Positions 1 through 13,800 of a stretch of DNA of 64,000 nt are shown here, piece by piece (the first letter of the stretch is position 1; every line of letters starts with the position of its first letter). The stretch lies in the NCBI GenBank assembly GCA_964036045.1, contig OZ038381.1, forward strand, positions 2,242,928 through 2,306,927, read 5' to 3'. Position numbers and translations under genes: made by a program. The notes under the pieces were generated by a model that saw only the letters and a list, made by a program, of their open reading frames with translations, made no database searches and was not told where the DNA came from. The DNA comes from Eutreptiella sp. 'Long Island Sound 2002' (taxonomy: Eukaryota; Euglenozoa; Euglenophyceae; Eutreptiales; Eutreptiaceae).

Positions 1-2677
1 CATGTTTCGGAAGCGCCGGAACATGTTCCGGAAGCGCCGCAACATGTTCCGGAAGCACCGGAACATGTTCCGGAAGCGCCGGAACATGTTCCGGAAGCGC
101 CGGAACATGTTCCGGAAGGACCGGAACATGTTCCGGAAGGACCGGAACATGTTCCGGAAGCGCCGGAACATGTTCCGGAAGCACCGGAACATGTTCCGGA
201 AGCACCGGAACATGTTCCGGAAGGACCGGAAAATGATCCGGAAGCGACGGAACATGTTCCGGAAGCACCGGAAAATGATCCGGAAGCGACGGAACATGTT
301 CCGGAAGCACCGGAACATGTTCCGGAAGCGCCGGAACATGTTCCGGAATCGCCGGAACATGTTCCGGAGGCACCGGAACATGTTCCGGAAGGACCGGAAC
401 ATGTTCCGGAAGCGCCGGAACATGTTCCGGAAGGACCGGAACATGTCCCGGAAGCACCGGAACATGTTCCGGAAGCGCCGGGACATGTCCCGGAAGGACC
501 GGAACATGTTCCGGAAGCACCGGAACATGTTCCGGAAGCGCCGGAACATGTTCCGGAAGCGCCGGAACATGTTCCGGAAGCGCCGGAACATGTTCCGGAA
601 GCACCGGAACATGTGCCAGAAGGACCGGAACATGTTCCGGAGGCACCGGAACATGTTCCGGAATCGCCGGAACATGTTCCGGAAGCACCGGAACATGTTC
701 CGGAAGCGCCAGAACATGTTCCGAAAGCACCGGAACATGTTCCGGAAGCACCGGAACATGTTCCGGAAGAACCGGAACATGTTCCGGAAGGACCGGAACA
801 TGTTCCGGAAGCTCCGGAACATGTTCCGGAAGCGCCTGAACATGTTCCGGAAGCGCCGGAATATGTTCCGGAAGCGCCGGAACATGTTACGGAAGCGCCG
901 GAACAAGTTCCCGAAGCGCCGGAACATGTTCCCGAAGCGCCAGAACATGTTCCGGAAGCGCCGGAACATGTTCCGGAAGCGCAGGAACATGTTCCGGAAG
1001 CACCAGAACATGTTCCGGAAGCGCCAGAACATGTTCCGGAAGCACCGGAACATGTTCCGATGCTTCAGGAACATGTTCCGAAAGCACCGGAACATGTTCC
1101 GGAAGCTCCGAAACATGTTCCGGAAGCACCGGAACATGTTCCAGAAGCACCGGAACATGCTCCGGAAGCACCGGAACATGTTCCGGAAGGACGGGAACAT
1201 GTTTCGGAAGCGCCGGAACATGTTCCGAAAACACCGGAACATGTTCCGGAAGCACCGGAACATGTTCCGGAGGCACCGGAACATGTTCCGGAAGCACCGG
1301 AACATGTTCCGGAAGGACCGGAACATGTTTCGGAAGCGCCGGAACATGTTCCGGAAGCGCCGCAACATGTTCCGGAAGCACCGGAACATGTTCCGGAAGC
1401 TCCGAAACATGTTCCGGAAGCACCGGAACATGTTCCGGAAGCACCGGAACATGTTCCGGAAGCACCGGAACATGTTCCGGAAGCACCGGAACATGTTTCG
1501 GAAGCGCCGGAACATGTTCCGAAAGCACCGGAACATGTTCTGGAAGCACCGGAACATGTTCCGAAGGCACCGGAACATGTTCCGGAAGGACCGGAACATG
1601 TTCCGGAAGGACCGGAACATGTTTCGGAAGCGCCGGAACATGTTCCGGAAGCGCCGCAACATGTTCCGGAAGCACCGGAACATGTTCCGGAAGCGCCGGA
1701 ACATGTTCCGGAAGCGCCGGAACATGTTCCGGAAGGACCGGAACATGTTCCGGAAGGACCGGAACATGTTCCGGAAGGACCGGAACATGTTCCGGAAGCG
1801 CCGGAACATGTTCCGGAAGCACCGGAACATGTTCCGGAAGCGGCGGAACATGTTCCGGAAGCACCGGAACATGTTCCGGAAGGACCGGAAAATGATCCGG
1901 AAGCGACGGAACATGTTCCGGAAGCACCGGAACATGTTCCGGAAGCGCCGGAACATGTTCCGGAATCGCCGGAACATGTTCCGGAGGCACCGGAACATGT
2001 TCCGGAAGGACCGGAACATGTTCCGGAAGCACCGGAACATGTTCCAGAAGCGCCGGAACATGTTCCGGAAGGACCGGAACATGTTCCGAAAGCGCCTGAA
2101 CATGTTCCGGAAGCGCCGGAACACGTTCCGGAAGCGCCGGAACACGTTCCGGAAGCACCGGAACGTGTTCCTGAAGCGGCGGAACATGTTCCGGAAGCGG
2201 CGGAACATGTTCCGGAAGGACCGGAACATGTTCCGGAAGGACCGGAACATGTTCCGGAAGGACCGAAACATGTTCCGGAAGCGCCGGAACATGTTCCGGA
2301 AGCGCCGGAACATGTTCCGGAAGCGCCGGAACATGTTCCAGAAGGACCGGAACATGTTCCGGAAGCACCGGAACATGTTCCGGAAGAGCCGGGACATGTT
2401 CCGGAAGGACCGGAACATGTTCCGGAAGCGCCGGAACATGTCCCGGAAGGACCGGAACATGTGCCGGAGGCACCGGAACATGTTCCGGAAGCGCCGGAAC
2501 ATGTTCCGGAGGGACCGGAACATGTTCCGGAAGCGCCGGAACATGTTCCGGAAGGACCGGAACATGTTCCGGAAGGACCGGAACATGTTCCGGAAGCACC
2601 GGAACATGTTCCGGAAGGACCGGAACATGTTCCGGAAGCGCCGGAACATGTTCCGGAGGGACCGGAACATGTTCCGG
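1..2677. repeat. Satellite A domain 1: uninterrupted 21-mers
   Basis: About 127 units run in one unchanged 21-bp register from the window start to the first double spacer at 2,678. GAAAATGATCC followed by a GCGACGG spacer variant occurs near 230 and 272 and again near 1,889. The offset from 231 to 1,890 is 1,659 bp, exactly 79 units, so this part already contains HOR copies. One inverted-spacer unit lies at 1,059-1,067. AAGCG, AAGCA and AAGGA spacers are mixed without simple periodicity. There is no gene or non-repeat sequence. Confidence 0.9.
1059..1067 (-). repeat. Inverted-spacer unit (GATGCTTC), also at 15,249 and 18,190
   Basis: The spacer reads TGCTT, the reverse complement of AAGCA, while the flanking palindromes are unchanged. 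All three occurrences (1,059; 15,249; 18,190) have CCGA before TGCTT and are followed by the same next unit with a GAAAGCA spacer. They therefore descend from one event copied across 17 kb, not from three independent inversions. The copy at 1,059 has TTCAGG where the others have TTCCGG. Confidence 0.8.
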
Positions 2678-5600
2678 AAGCGAAGGACCGGAACATGTTC
2701 CGGAAGGACCGGAACATGTTCCGGAAGCGCCGGAACATGTTCCGGAAGCGCCGGAACATGTTCCGGAAGCGCCGGAACATGTTCCGGAAGCGCCGGAACA
2801 TGTTCCGCAAGCGCCGGAACATGTTCCGGAAGCGCCGGAACATGTTCCGGAAGGACCGGAACATGTTCCGGAAGGACCGGAACATGTTCCGGAAGCGCCG
2901 GAACATGTTCCGGAAGCGCCGGAACATGTTCCGGAAGCGCCGGAACATGTTCCGGAAGCGCCGGAACATGTTCCGTAATCCCCGGACCATGTTCCGGAAG
3001 CGCCGGAACATGTTCCGTAATCCCCGGACCATGTTCCGGAAGCACCGGAACATGTTCCGGAAGCGCCGGAACATGTTCCGTAATCCCCGGACCATGTTCC
3101 GGAAGCACCGGACCATGTTCCGGAAGCACCGGAACATGTTCCAGGAGGACCGGAACATGTTCCGGAAGGACCGGAACATGTTCCGGAAGCGCCGGAACAT
3201 GTTCCGGAGGGACCGGAACATGTTTCTGGAAGCGCCGGAACATGTTCCGGAAGGACCGGAACATGTTCCGGAAGGGAAGGACCGGAACATGTTCCGGAAG
3301 CACCGGAACAAGTTCCGGAAGCGCCGGATCATGTTCCGGAAGCGCCGGAACATGTTCCGGAAGCGCCGGAATATGTTCCGGAAGCACCGGAACATGTTCC
3401 GGAAGCGCCGGAACATGTTCCGGAGGCACCGGAACATGAGCCGGAAGGGCCGGAACATGTTCCGGAAGCACCGGAACATGTTCCGGAAGCACCGGAACAT
3501 GTTCCGGAAGCGCCGGAAAATGTTCCGAAAGCACCGGAACATGTTCCGGAAGGACCGGAACATGTTCCGGAGGCACCGGAACATGTTCCGGAAGCGCCGG
3601 AACATGTTCCGGAATCGCCGGAACATGTTCCGGAAGCACCGGAACATGTTCCGGAAGCGCCGGAACATGTTCCGGAAGGACCGGAACATGTTCCGGAAGG
3701 ACCGGAACATGTTCCGGAAGGACCGGAACATGTTCCGGAAGCGCCGGAACATGTTCCGGAAGCACCGGAACATGTTCCGGAAGCGGCGGAACATGTTCCG
3801 GAAGCACCGGAACATGTTCCGGAAGGACCGGAACATGATCCGGAAGCGACGGAACATGTTCCGGAAGCACCGGAACATGTTCCGGAAGCGCCGGAACATG
3901 TTCCGGAATCGCCGGAACATGTTCCGGAGGCACCGGAACATGTTCCGGAAGGACCGGAACATGTTCCGGAAGCACCGGAACATGTTCCAGAAGCGCCGGA
4001 ACATGTTCCGGAAGGACCGGAACATGTTCCGAAAGCGCCTGAACATGTTCCGGAAGCGCCGGAACATGTTCCGGAAGCGCCGGAACACGTTCCGGAAGCG
4101 CCGGAACACGTTCCGGAAGCACCGGAACATGTTCCGGAAGCGGCGGAACATGTTCCGGAAGCGGCGGAACATGTTCCGGAAGGACCGGAACATGTTCCGG
4201 AAGGACCGAAACATGTTCCGGAAGCGCCGGAACATGTTCCGGAAGCGCCGGAACATGTTCCGGAAGCGCCGGAACATGTTCCAGAAGGACCGGAACATGT
4301 TCCGGAAGCACCGGAACATGTTCCGGAAGAGCCGGGACATGTTCCGGAAGGACCGGAACATGTTCCGGAAGCGCCGGAACATGTTCCGGAAGCGCCGGAA
4401 CATGTTCCGGAAGCGCCGGAACATGTCCCGGAAGGACCGGAACATGTGCCGGAGGCACCGGAACATGTTCCGGAAGCGCCGGAACATGTTCCGGAGGGAC
4501 CGGAACATGTTCCGGAAGCGCCGGAACATGTTCCGGAAGGACCGGAACATGTTCCGGAAGGACCGGAACATGTTCCGGAAGCACCGGAACATGTTCCGGA
4601 AGGACCGGAACATGTTCCGGAAGCGCCGGAACATGTTCCGGAGGGACCGGAACATGTTCCGGAAGGGAAGGACCGGAACATGTTCCGGAAGCGCCGGATC
4701 ATGTTCCGGAAGCGCCGGAACATGTTCCGGAAGCGCCGGAACGTGTTCCGGAAGCGCCGGAACATGTTCCGGAAGCGCCGGAACATGTTCCGGAAGGACC
4801 GGAACATGTTCCGGAAGGACGGGAACATGTTCCGGAAGCACCGGAACATGTTCCGGAAGCACCGGAACATGTTCCAGGAGGACCGGAACATGTTCCGGAA
4901 GGACCGGAACATGTTCCGGAAGCGCCGGAACATGTTCCGGAGGGACCGGAACATGTTTCTGGAAGCGCCGGAACATGTTCCGGAAGGACCGGAACATGTT
5001 CCGGAAGGGAAGGACCGGAACATGTTCCGGAAGCACCGGAACAAGTTCCGGAAGCGCCGGATCATGTTCCGGAAGCGCCGGAACATGTTCCGGAAGCGCC
5101 GGAATATGTTCCGGAAGCACCGGAACATGTTCCGGAAGCGCCGGAACATGTTCCGGAAGGACCGGAACATGAGCCGGAAGCGCCGGAACATGTTCCGGAG
5201 GCACCGGAACATGTTCCAGAAGGGCCGGAACATGTTCCGGAAGCACCGGAACATGTTCCGGAAGCACCGGAACATGTTCCGGAAGCGCCGGAAAATGTTC
5301 CGAAAGCACCGGAACATGTTCCGGAAGGACCGGAACATGTTCCGGAGGCACCGGAACATGTTCCGGAAGCGCCGGAACATGTTCCGGAATCGCCGGAACA
5401 TGTTCCGGAAGCACTGGAACATGTTCCGGAAGCACCGGAAAATGTTCCGGAAGCACCGGAACATGTTCCGAAAGCGCCGGAACATGTTCCGGAAGCGCCG
5501 GAACATGTTCCGGAAGCACCGGAAAATGTTCCGGAAGCGCCGGAACATGTTCCGGAAGCACCGGAACATGTTCCGGAAGCACCGGAACATGTTCCGGAAG

Positions 5601-8600
5601 CGCCAGAACATGTTCCGGAAGGACCGGAACATGTTCCGGAAGCACCAGAACATGTTCCGGAAGGACCGGAACATGTTCCGGAAGCGCCGGAACATGTTCC
5701 GGAAGCGCCGGAACATGTTCTGGAAGCACCGGAACATGTTCCGGAAGCGCCGGAACATGTTCCGGAAGCGCCGGAACATGTTCCGGAAGCGCCGGATCAT
5801 GTTCCAGAAGCGCCGAATCATGTTCCGGAAGCGCCGGAACATGTTCCGGAAGCGCCAGAACATGTTCCGGAAGGACCGGAACATGTTCCGGAAGCACCGG
5901 AACATGTTCCGGAAGCACCGGAACATGTTCCGGAAGCGCCGGAACATGTTCCGGAAGCGCCGGAACATGTTCCGGAAGGACCGGAACATGTTCCGGAAGC
6001 ACCGGAACATGTTCCGGAAGCACCGGAACAAGTTCCGGAAGCGCCGGATCATGTTCCGGAAGCGCCGGAACATGTTCCGGAAGCGCCGGAATATGTTCCG
6101 GAAGCACCGGAACATGTTCCGGAAGCGCCGGAACATGTTCCGGAAGGACCGGAACATGAGCCGGAAGCGCCGGAACATGTTCCGGAGGCACCGGAACATG
6201 TTCCAGAAGGGCCGGAACATGTTCCGGAAGCACCGGAACATGTTCCGGAAGCACCGGAACATGTTCCGGAAGCGCCGGAAAATGTTCCGAAAGCACCGGA
6301 ACATGTTCCGGAAGGACCGGAACATGTTCCGGAGGCACCGGAACATGTTCCGGAAGCGCCGGAACATGTTCCGGAATCGCCGGAACATGTTCCGGAAGCA
6401 CCGGAACATGTTCCGGAAGCGCCGGAACATGTTCCGGAAGGACCGGAACATGTTCCGGAAGGACCGGAACATGTTCTGGAAGGACCGGAACATGTTCCGG
6501 AAGCGCCGGAACATGTTCCGGAAGCACCGGAACATGTTCCGGAAGCGGCGGAACATGTTCCGGAAGCACCGGAACATGTTCCGGAAGGACCGGAACATGA
6601 TCCGGAAGCGACGGAACATGTTCCGGAAGCACCGGAACATGTTCCGGAAGCGCCGGAACATGTTCCGGAATCGCCGGAACATGTTCCGGAGGCACCGGAA
6701 CATGTTCCGGAAGGACCGGAACATGTTCCGGAAGCACCGGAACATGTTCCAGAAGCGCCGGAACATGTTCCGGAAGGACCGGAACATGTTCCGAAAGCGC
6801 CTGAACATGTTCCGGAAGCGCCGGAACATGTTCCGGAAGCGCCGGAACACGTTCCGGAAGCGCCGGAACACGTTCCGGAAGCACCGGAACATGTTCCGGA
6901 AGCGGCGGAACATGTTCCGGAAGCGGCGGAACATGTTCCGGAAGGACCGGAACATGTTCCGGAAGGACCGAAACATGTTCCGGAAGCGCCGGAACATGTT
7001 CCGGAAGCGCCGGAACATGTTCCGGAAGCGCCGGAACATGTTCCAGAAGGACCGGAACATGTTCCGGAAGCACCGGAACATGTTCCGGAAGAGCCGGGAC
7101 ATGTTCCGGAAGGACCGGAACATGTTCCGGAAGCGCCGGAACATGTTCCGGAAGCGCCGGAACATGTTCCGGAAGCGCCGGAACATGTCCCGGAAGGACC
7201 GGAACATGTGCCGGAGGCACCGGAACATGTTCCGGAAGCGCCGGAACATGTTCCGGAGGGACCGGAACATGTTCCGGAAGCGCCGGAACATGTTCCGGAA
7301 GGACCGGAACATGTTCCGGAAGGACCGGAACATGTTCCGGAAGCACCGGAACATGTTCCGGAAGGACCGGAACATGTTCCGGAAGCGCCGGAACATGTTC
7401 CGGAGGGACCGGAACATGTTCCGGAAGGGAAGGACCGGAACATGTTCCGGAAGCGCCGGATCATGTTCCGGAAGCGCCGGAACATGTTCCGGAAGCGCCG
7501 GAACATGTTCCGGAAGCGCCGGAACATGTTCCGGAAGCGCCGGAACATGTTCCGGAAGCGCCGGAACATGTTCCGGAAGGACCGGAACATGTTCCGGAAG
7601 GACGGGAACATGTTCCGGAAGCACCGGAACATGTTCCGGAAGCACCGGAACATGTTCCAGGAGGACCGGAACATGTTCCGGAAGGACCGGAACATGTTCC
7701 GGAAGCGCCGGAACATGTTCCGGAGGGACCGGAACATGTTTCTGGAAGCGCCGGAACATGTTCCGGAAGGACCGGAACATGTTCCGGAAGGGAAGGACCG
7801 GAACATGTTCCGGAAGCACCGGAACAAGTTCCGGAAGCGCCGGATCATGTTCCGGAAGCGCCGGAACATGTTCCGGAAGCGCCGGAATATGTTCCGGAAG
7901 CACCGGAACATGTTCCGGAAGCGCCGGAACATGTTCCGGAAGGACCGGAACATGAGCCGGAAGCGCCGGAACATGTTCCGGAGGCACCGGAACATGTTCC
8001 AGAAGGGCCGGAACATGTTCCGGAAGCACCGGAACATGTTCCGGAAGCACCGGAACATGTTCCGGAAGCGCCGGAAAATGTTCCGAAAGCACCGGAACAT
8101 GTTCCGGAAGGACCGGAACATGTTCCGGAGGCACCGGAACATGTTCCGGAAGCGCCGGAACATGTTCCGGAATCGCCGGAACATGTTCCGGAAGCACCGG
8201 AACATGTTCCGGAAGCACCGGAAAATGTTCCGGAAGCACCGGAACATGTTCCGAAAGCGCCGGAACATGTTCCGGAAGCGCCGGAACATGTTCCGGAAGC
8301 ACCGGAAAATGTTCCGGAAGCGCCGGAACATGTTCCGGAAGCACCGGAACATGGTCCGGAAGCACCGGAACACGTTCCGGAAGCGCCAGAACATGTTCCG
8401 GAAGGACCGGAACATGTTCCGGAAGCACCAGAACATGTTCCGGAAGGACCGGAAAATGTTCCGGAAGCGCCGGAACATGTTCCGGAAGCGCCGGAACATG
8501 TTCTGGAAGCACCGGAACATGTTCCGGAAGCGCCGGAACATGTTCCGGAAGCGCCGGAACATGTTCCGGAAGCGCCGGATCATGTTCCAGAAGCGCCGAA

Positions 8601-9410
8601 TCATGTTCCGGAAGCGCCGGAACTTGTTCCGGAAGCGCCAGAACATGTTCCGGAAGGACCGGAACATGTTCCGGAAGCACCGGAACATGTTCCGGAAGCA
8701 CCGGAACATGTTCCGGAAGCGCCGGAACATGTTCCGGAAGCGCCGGAACATGTTCCGGAAGGACCGGAACATGCTCCGGAAGCACCGGAACATGTTCCGG
8801 AAGCACCGGAACATGTTCCGGAAGCACCGGAACATGTTCCGGAAGGACCGGAACATGTTCCGGAAGCGCCGGATCATGGTGCGGAAGCGCCGGATCAGGT
8901 TCCGGAAGCGCCGGAACATGTTCCGGAAGCGCCGGAACATGTTCCGGAAGGACCGGAACATGTTCCGGAAGCGCCGGAACATGTTCCGGAAGCGCCGGAA
9001 CATGTTCCGGAAGCGCCGGAACATGTTCCCGAAGCGCCGGAACATGTTCCCGAAGCGCCGGAACATGTTCCGGAAGGACCGGAACATGTTCCGGAAGGAC
9101 CGGAACATGTTCCGGAAGCGCCGGAACATGTTCCGGAAGCGCCGGAACATGTTCCGGAAGCGCCGGAACATGTTCCGTAATCCCCGGAACATGTTCCGGA
9201 AGCACCGGAACATGTTCCGGAAGCGCCGGAACATGTTCCGGAAGGACCGGAACATGTTCCGGAAGCACCGGAACATGTTCCGGAAGGACCGGAACATGTT
9301 CCGGAAGGACCGGAACATGTTCCGGAAGCGCCGGAACATGTTCCGGAGGGACCGGAACATGTTCCGGAAGCGCCGGAACATGTTCCGGAAGGACCGGAAC
9401 ATGTTCCGGA
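1888..9410. repeat. Satellite A HOR-1 (1,943 / 2,762-2,783 bp)
   Basis: The same ordered set of rare variants recurs. GAAAATGATC or GAACATGATC lies at 1,888, 3,831 and 6,593. A 26-bp double-spacer unit lies at 2,678, 4,663 and 7,425. The 1-bp insertion TGTTTCTGGA lies at 3,221, 4,954 and 7,737. A second double spacer lies at 3,272, 5,005 and 7,788, always 51 bp after the TTTCT variant. Offsets are 1,943 bp (1,888 to 3,831) and 2,762 bp (3,831 to 6,593 and 4,663 to 7,425). Past one inserted 21-mer the offset becomes 2,783 bp. Each period equals a multiple of 21 plus 11, as expected from two +5 and one +1 changes per copy. A GGAACAAGTTCC variant follows the second marker in each copy. Confidence 0.9.
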
Positions 9411-10899
9411 AGGGAAGGACCGGAACATGTTCCGGAAGCACCGGAACAAGTTCCGGAAGCGCCGGATCATGTTCCGGAAGCGCCGGAACATGTTCCGGAA
9501 GCGCCGGAATATGTTCCGGAAGCACCGGAACATGTTCCGGAAGCGCCGGAACATGTTCCGGAAGGACCGGAACATGTTCCGGAAGCACCGGACCATGTTC
9601 CGGAAGCACCGGAACATGTTCCGGAATCGCCGGAACATGTTCCAGAAGCACCAGAACATGTTCCGGAAGCACCGGAACATGTTCCGAAAGCGCCGGAACA
9701 TGTTCCGGAAGCGCCGGAACATGTTCCGGAAGCACCGGAAAATGTTCCTGAAGCGCCGGAACATGTTCCGGAAGCACCGGAACATGTTCCGGAAGCACCG
9801 GAACATGTTCCGGAAGCGCCAGAACATGTTCCGGAAGGACCGGAACATGTTCCGGAAGCACCAGAACATGTTCCGGAAGGACCGGAACATGTTCCGGAAG
9901 CGCCGGAACATGTTCCGGAAGCGCTGGAACATGTTCTGGAAGCACCGGAACATGTTCCGGAAGCGCCGGAACATGTTCCGGAAGCGCCGGAACATGTTCC
10001 GGAAGCGCCGAATCATGTTCCGGAAGCGCCGGAACATGTTCCGGAAGCGCCAGAACATGTTCTGGAAGCGCCAGAACATGTTCCGGAAGGACCGGAACAT
10101 GTTCCGGAAGCACCGGAACATGTTCCGGAAGCACCGGAACATGTTCCGGAAGCACAAGAACATGTTCCGGAAGGACCGGAACATGTTCCGGAAGCACCGG
10201 AACATGTTCCGGAAGCGCCGGAACATGTTCCGGAAGCACCGGATCATGTTCCGGAGGCACCGGACCATGTTCCGAAAGCGCCGGGACATGATCCGGAAGC
10301 GCCGAAACATGTTCCGCAAGCGCCGGAACATGTTCCGGAAGCACCGGAAAATGTTCCGGAAGCGCCGGAACATGTTCCGGAAGGACCGGAACATGTTCCG
10401 GAAGCACCAGAACATGTTCCGGAAGGACCGGAACATGTTCCGGAAGCGCCGGAACATGTTCCGGAAGCGCCGGAACATGTTCTGGAAGCACCGGAACATG
10501 TTCCGGGAGGACCGGAACATGTTCCGGAAGCGCCGGAACATGTTCCGGAAGCGCCGAATCATGTTCCGGAAGCGCCGGAACATGTTCCGGAAGCGCCAGA
10601 ACATGTTCTGGAAGCGCCAGAACATGTTCCGGAAGAACTGGAACATGTTCCGAAAGCGCCGGAACATGTTCTGGAAGCACCGGAACATGTTCCGGGAGGA
10701 CCGGAACATGTTCCGGAAGGACCGGAACATGTTCCGGAAGCAGCGGAACATGTTCCGGAAGCGCCGGAACATGTTCCGGAAGGACCGGAACATGTTCCGG
10801 AAGCACCGGATCATGTTCCGGAGGGAACGGAACATGTTCCGGAAGCGCCGGAACATGTTCCGGAAGCACCGGAACATGTGCCGGAAGCACCGGATCATG
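9411..10899. repeat. Satellite A domain with CTGG/CCAG-rich units
   Basis: This is a 21-bp array in one register with no 26-bp units. It is rich in pairs of decayed palindromes, where TTCTGGAAGCGCCAGAAC replaces the intact CCGG on both sides of the spacer (for example near 10,060 and 10,605). The order of variants resembles the stretches after the second marker of HOR-1 (5.4-6.0 and 8.2-8.9 kb), so it is probably a further diverged copy. No non-repeat sequence is present. Confidence 0.8.
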
Positions 10900-13800
10900 T
10901 TCCGGAAGCGCCGGATCATGTTCCGGAAGGACCCGAACATGTTCCGGAAGGACCGGAACATGTTTCGGAAGGACCGGAACATGTTCCGGAAGCGCCGGAA
11001 CATGTTCCGGAAACGCCGGAAAATGTTCCGGAAGGACCGGAACATGTTCCGGAAGCGCCGGAACATGTTCCGGAAGCGCCGGAAAATGTTCCGGAAGGAC
11101 CGGAACATGTTCCGGAAGCGCCGGAACATGTTCCGGAAGCGCCGGAACATGTTCCGGAAGGACCGGAACATGTTCCGGAAGGACCGGAACATGTTCCGGA
11201 AGGACCCGAACATGTTCCGGAAGGACCGGAACATGTTCCGGGAGCACCGGAACATGTTCCGGAAGCGCCGGAACATGTTCCGGAAGCGCCGGAACATGTT
11301 CCGGAAGCGCCGAAACATGTTCCCGAAGGACCGGAACATGTTCCGGAAGGACCGGAAAATGTTCCGGAAGGACCCGAACATGTTCCGGAAGCACCGGAAC
11401 ATGTTCCGGAAGCGCCGGAACATGTTCCGGAAACGCCGGAAAATGTTCCGGAAGGACCGGAACATGTTCCGGGAGCGCCGGAACATGTTCCAGAAGCGCC
11501 GGAACATGTTCCGGAAGCGCCGGAACATGTTCCGGAAGCGCCGGAACATGTTCCGGAAGCGCCGGAACATGTGCCGGAAGGACCCGAACATGTTCCGGAA
11601 GGACCCAAACATGTTCCGGAAGGACCCGAACATGTTCCGGAAGGACCGGAACATGTTCCGGAAGCGCCGGAACATGTTCCGGCAGCGCCGGAACATGTTC
11701 CGGAAGGACCCGAACATGTTCCGGAAGGACCGGAACATGTTCCGGAAGGACCGGAACATGTTCCGGAAGCGCCGGAACATGTTCCGGAAACGCCGGAAAA
11801 TGTTCCGGAAGGACCGGAACATGTTCCGGGAGCGCCGGAACATGTTCCGGAAGCGCCGGAACATGTTCCGGAAGGACCGGAACATGTTCCGGAAGCGCCG
11901 GAACATGTTCCGGAAGCGCCGGAACATGTTCCGGAAGGACCCGAACATGTTCCGCAAGGACCCGAACATGTTCCGGAAGGACCGGAACATGTTCCGGGAG
12001 CACCGGAACATGTTCCGGAAGCGCCGGAACATGTTCCGGAAGTACCGGAACATGTTCCGGAAGCACCGGAACATGTTCCGGAAGGACCGGAACATGTTCC
12101 GGAAGCGCGGGAACATGTTCCGGAGGGACCGGAACATTTTCCGGAAGGACCGGAACATGTTCTGGAAGGACCGGAACATGTTCCGGAAGCACCGGAACAT
12201 GTTCCGGGAGCGCCGGATCATGTTCCGGAAGCGCCGGATCAGGTTCCGGAAGCGCCGGAACATGTTCCGGAAGCGCCGGAACATGTTCCGGAAGCACCGG
12301 AACATGTTCCGGAAGCGCCGGAACATGTTCCGGAAGCGCCGGAATGTTCCGGAAGGAGCGGAACATGTTCCGGAAGGACCGGAACATGTTCCGGAAGCGC
12401 CGCAACATGTTCCGGAAGCACCGGAACATGTTCCGGAAGCGCCGGAACATGTTCCGGAAGCGCCGGAACATGTTCCGGAAGCGCCGGAACATGTTCCGGA
12501 AGCGCCGGAAAATGTTCCGGAAGGACCGGAACATGTTCCGGAAGCGCCGGAACATGTTCCGGAAGCGCCGGAACATGTTCCGGAAGGACCGGAACATGTT
12601 CCGGAAGGACCGGAACATGTTCCGGAAGGACCCGAACATGTTCCGGAAGGACCGGAACATGTTCCGGGAGCACCGGAACATGTTCCGGAAGCGCCGGAAC
12701 ATGTTCCGGAAGCGCCGGAACATGTTCCGGAAGCGCCGAAACATGTTCCCGAAGGACCGGAACATGTTCCGGATAGACCGGAAAATGTTCCGGAAGGACC
12801 CGAACATGTTCCGGAAGCACCGGAACATGTTCCGGAAGCGCCGGAACATGTTCCGGAAACGCCGGAAAATGTTCCGGAAGGACCGGAACATGTTCCGGGA
12901 GCGCCGGAACATGTTCCGGAAGCGCCGGAACATGTTCCGGAAGCGCCGGAACATGTTCCGGAAGCGCCGGAACATGTTCCGGAAGCGCCGGAACATGTGC
13001 CGGAAGGACCCGAACATGTTCCGGAAGGACCCGAACATGTTCCGGAAGGACCCGAACATGTTCCGGAAGGACCGGAACATGTTCCGGAAGCGCCGGAACA
13101 TGTTCCGGCAGCGCCGGAACATGTTCCGGAAGGACCCGAACATGTTCCGGAAGGACCGGAACATGTTCCGGAAGGACCGGAACATGTTCCGGAAGCGCCG
13201 GAACATGTTCCGGAAACGCCGGAAAATGTTCCGGAAGGACCGGAACATGTTCCGGGAGCGCCGGAACATGTTCCGGAAGCGCCGGAACATGTTCCGGAAG
13301 GACCGGAACATGTTCCGGAAGCGCCGGAACATGTTCCGGAAGCGCCGGAACATGTTCCGGAAGGACCCGAACATGTTCCGCAAGGACCCGAACATGTTCC
13401 GGAAGGACCGGAACATGTTCCGGGAGCACCGGAACATGTTCCGGAAGCGCCGGAACATGTTCCGGAAGTACCGGAACATGTTCCGGAAGCACCGGAACAT
13501 GTTCCGGAAGGACCGGAACATGTTCCGGAAGCGCCGGAACATGTTCCGGAAGCGCCGGAACATGTTCCGGAAGCGCCGGAACATGTTCCGGAAGCGCCGG
13601 AAAATGTTCCGGAAGGACCGGAACATGTTCCGGAAGCGCCGGAACATGTTCCGGAAGCGCCGGAACATGTTCCGGAAGGACCGGAACATGTTCCGGAAGG
13701 ACCGGAACATGTTCCGGAAGGACCGGAACATGTTCCGGAAGGACCGGAACATGTTCCGGAAGGACCCGAACATGTTCCGGAAGGACCGGAACATGTTCCG

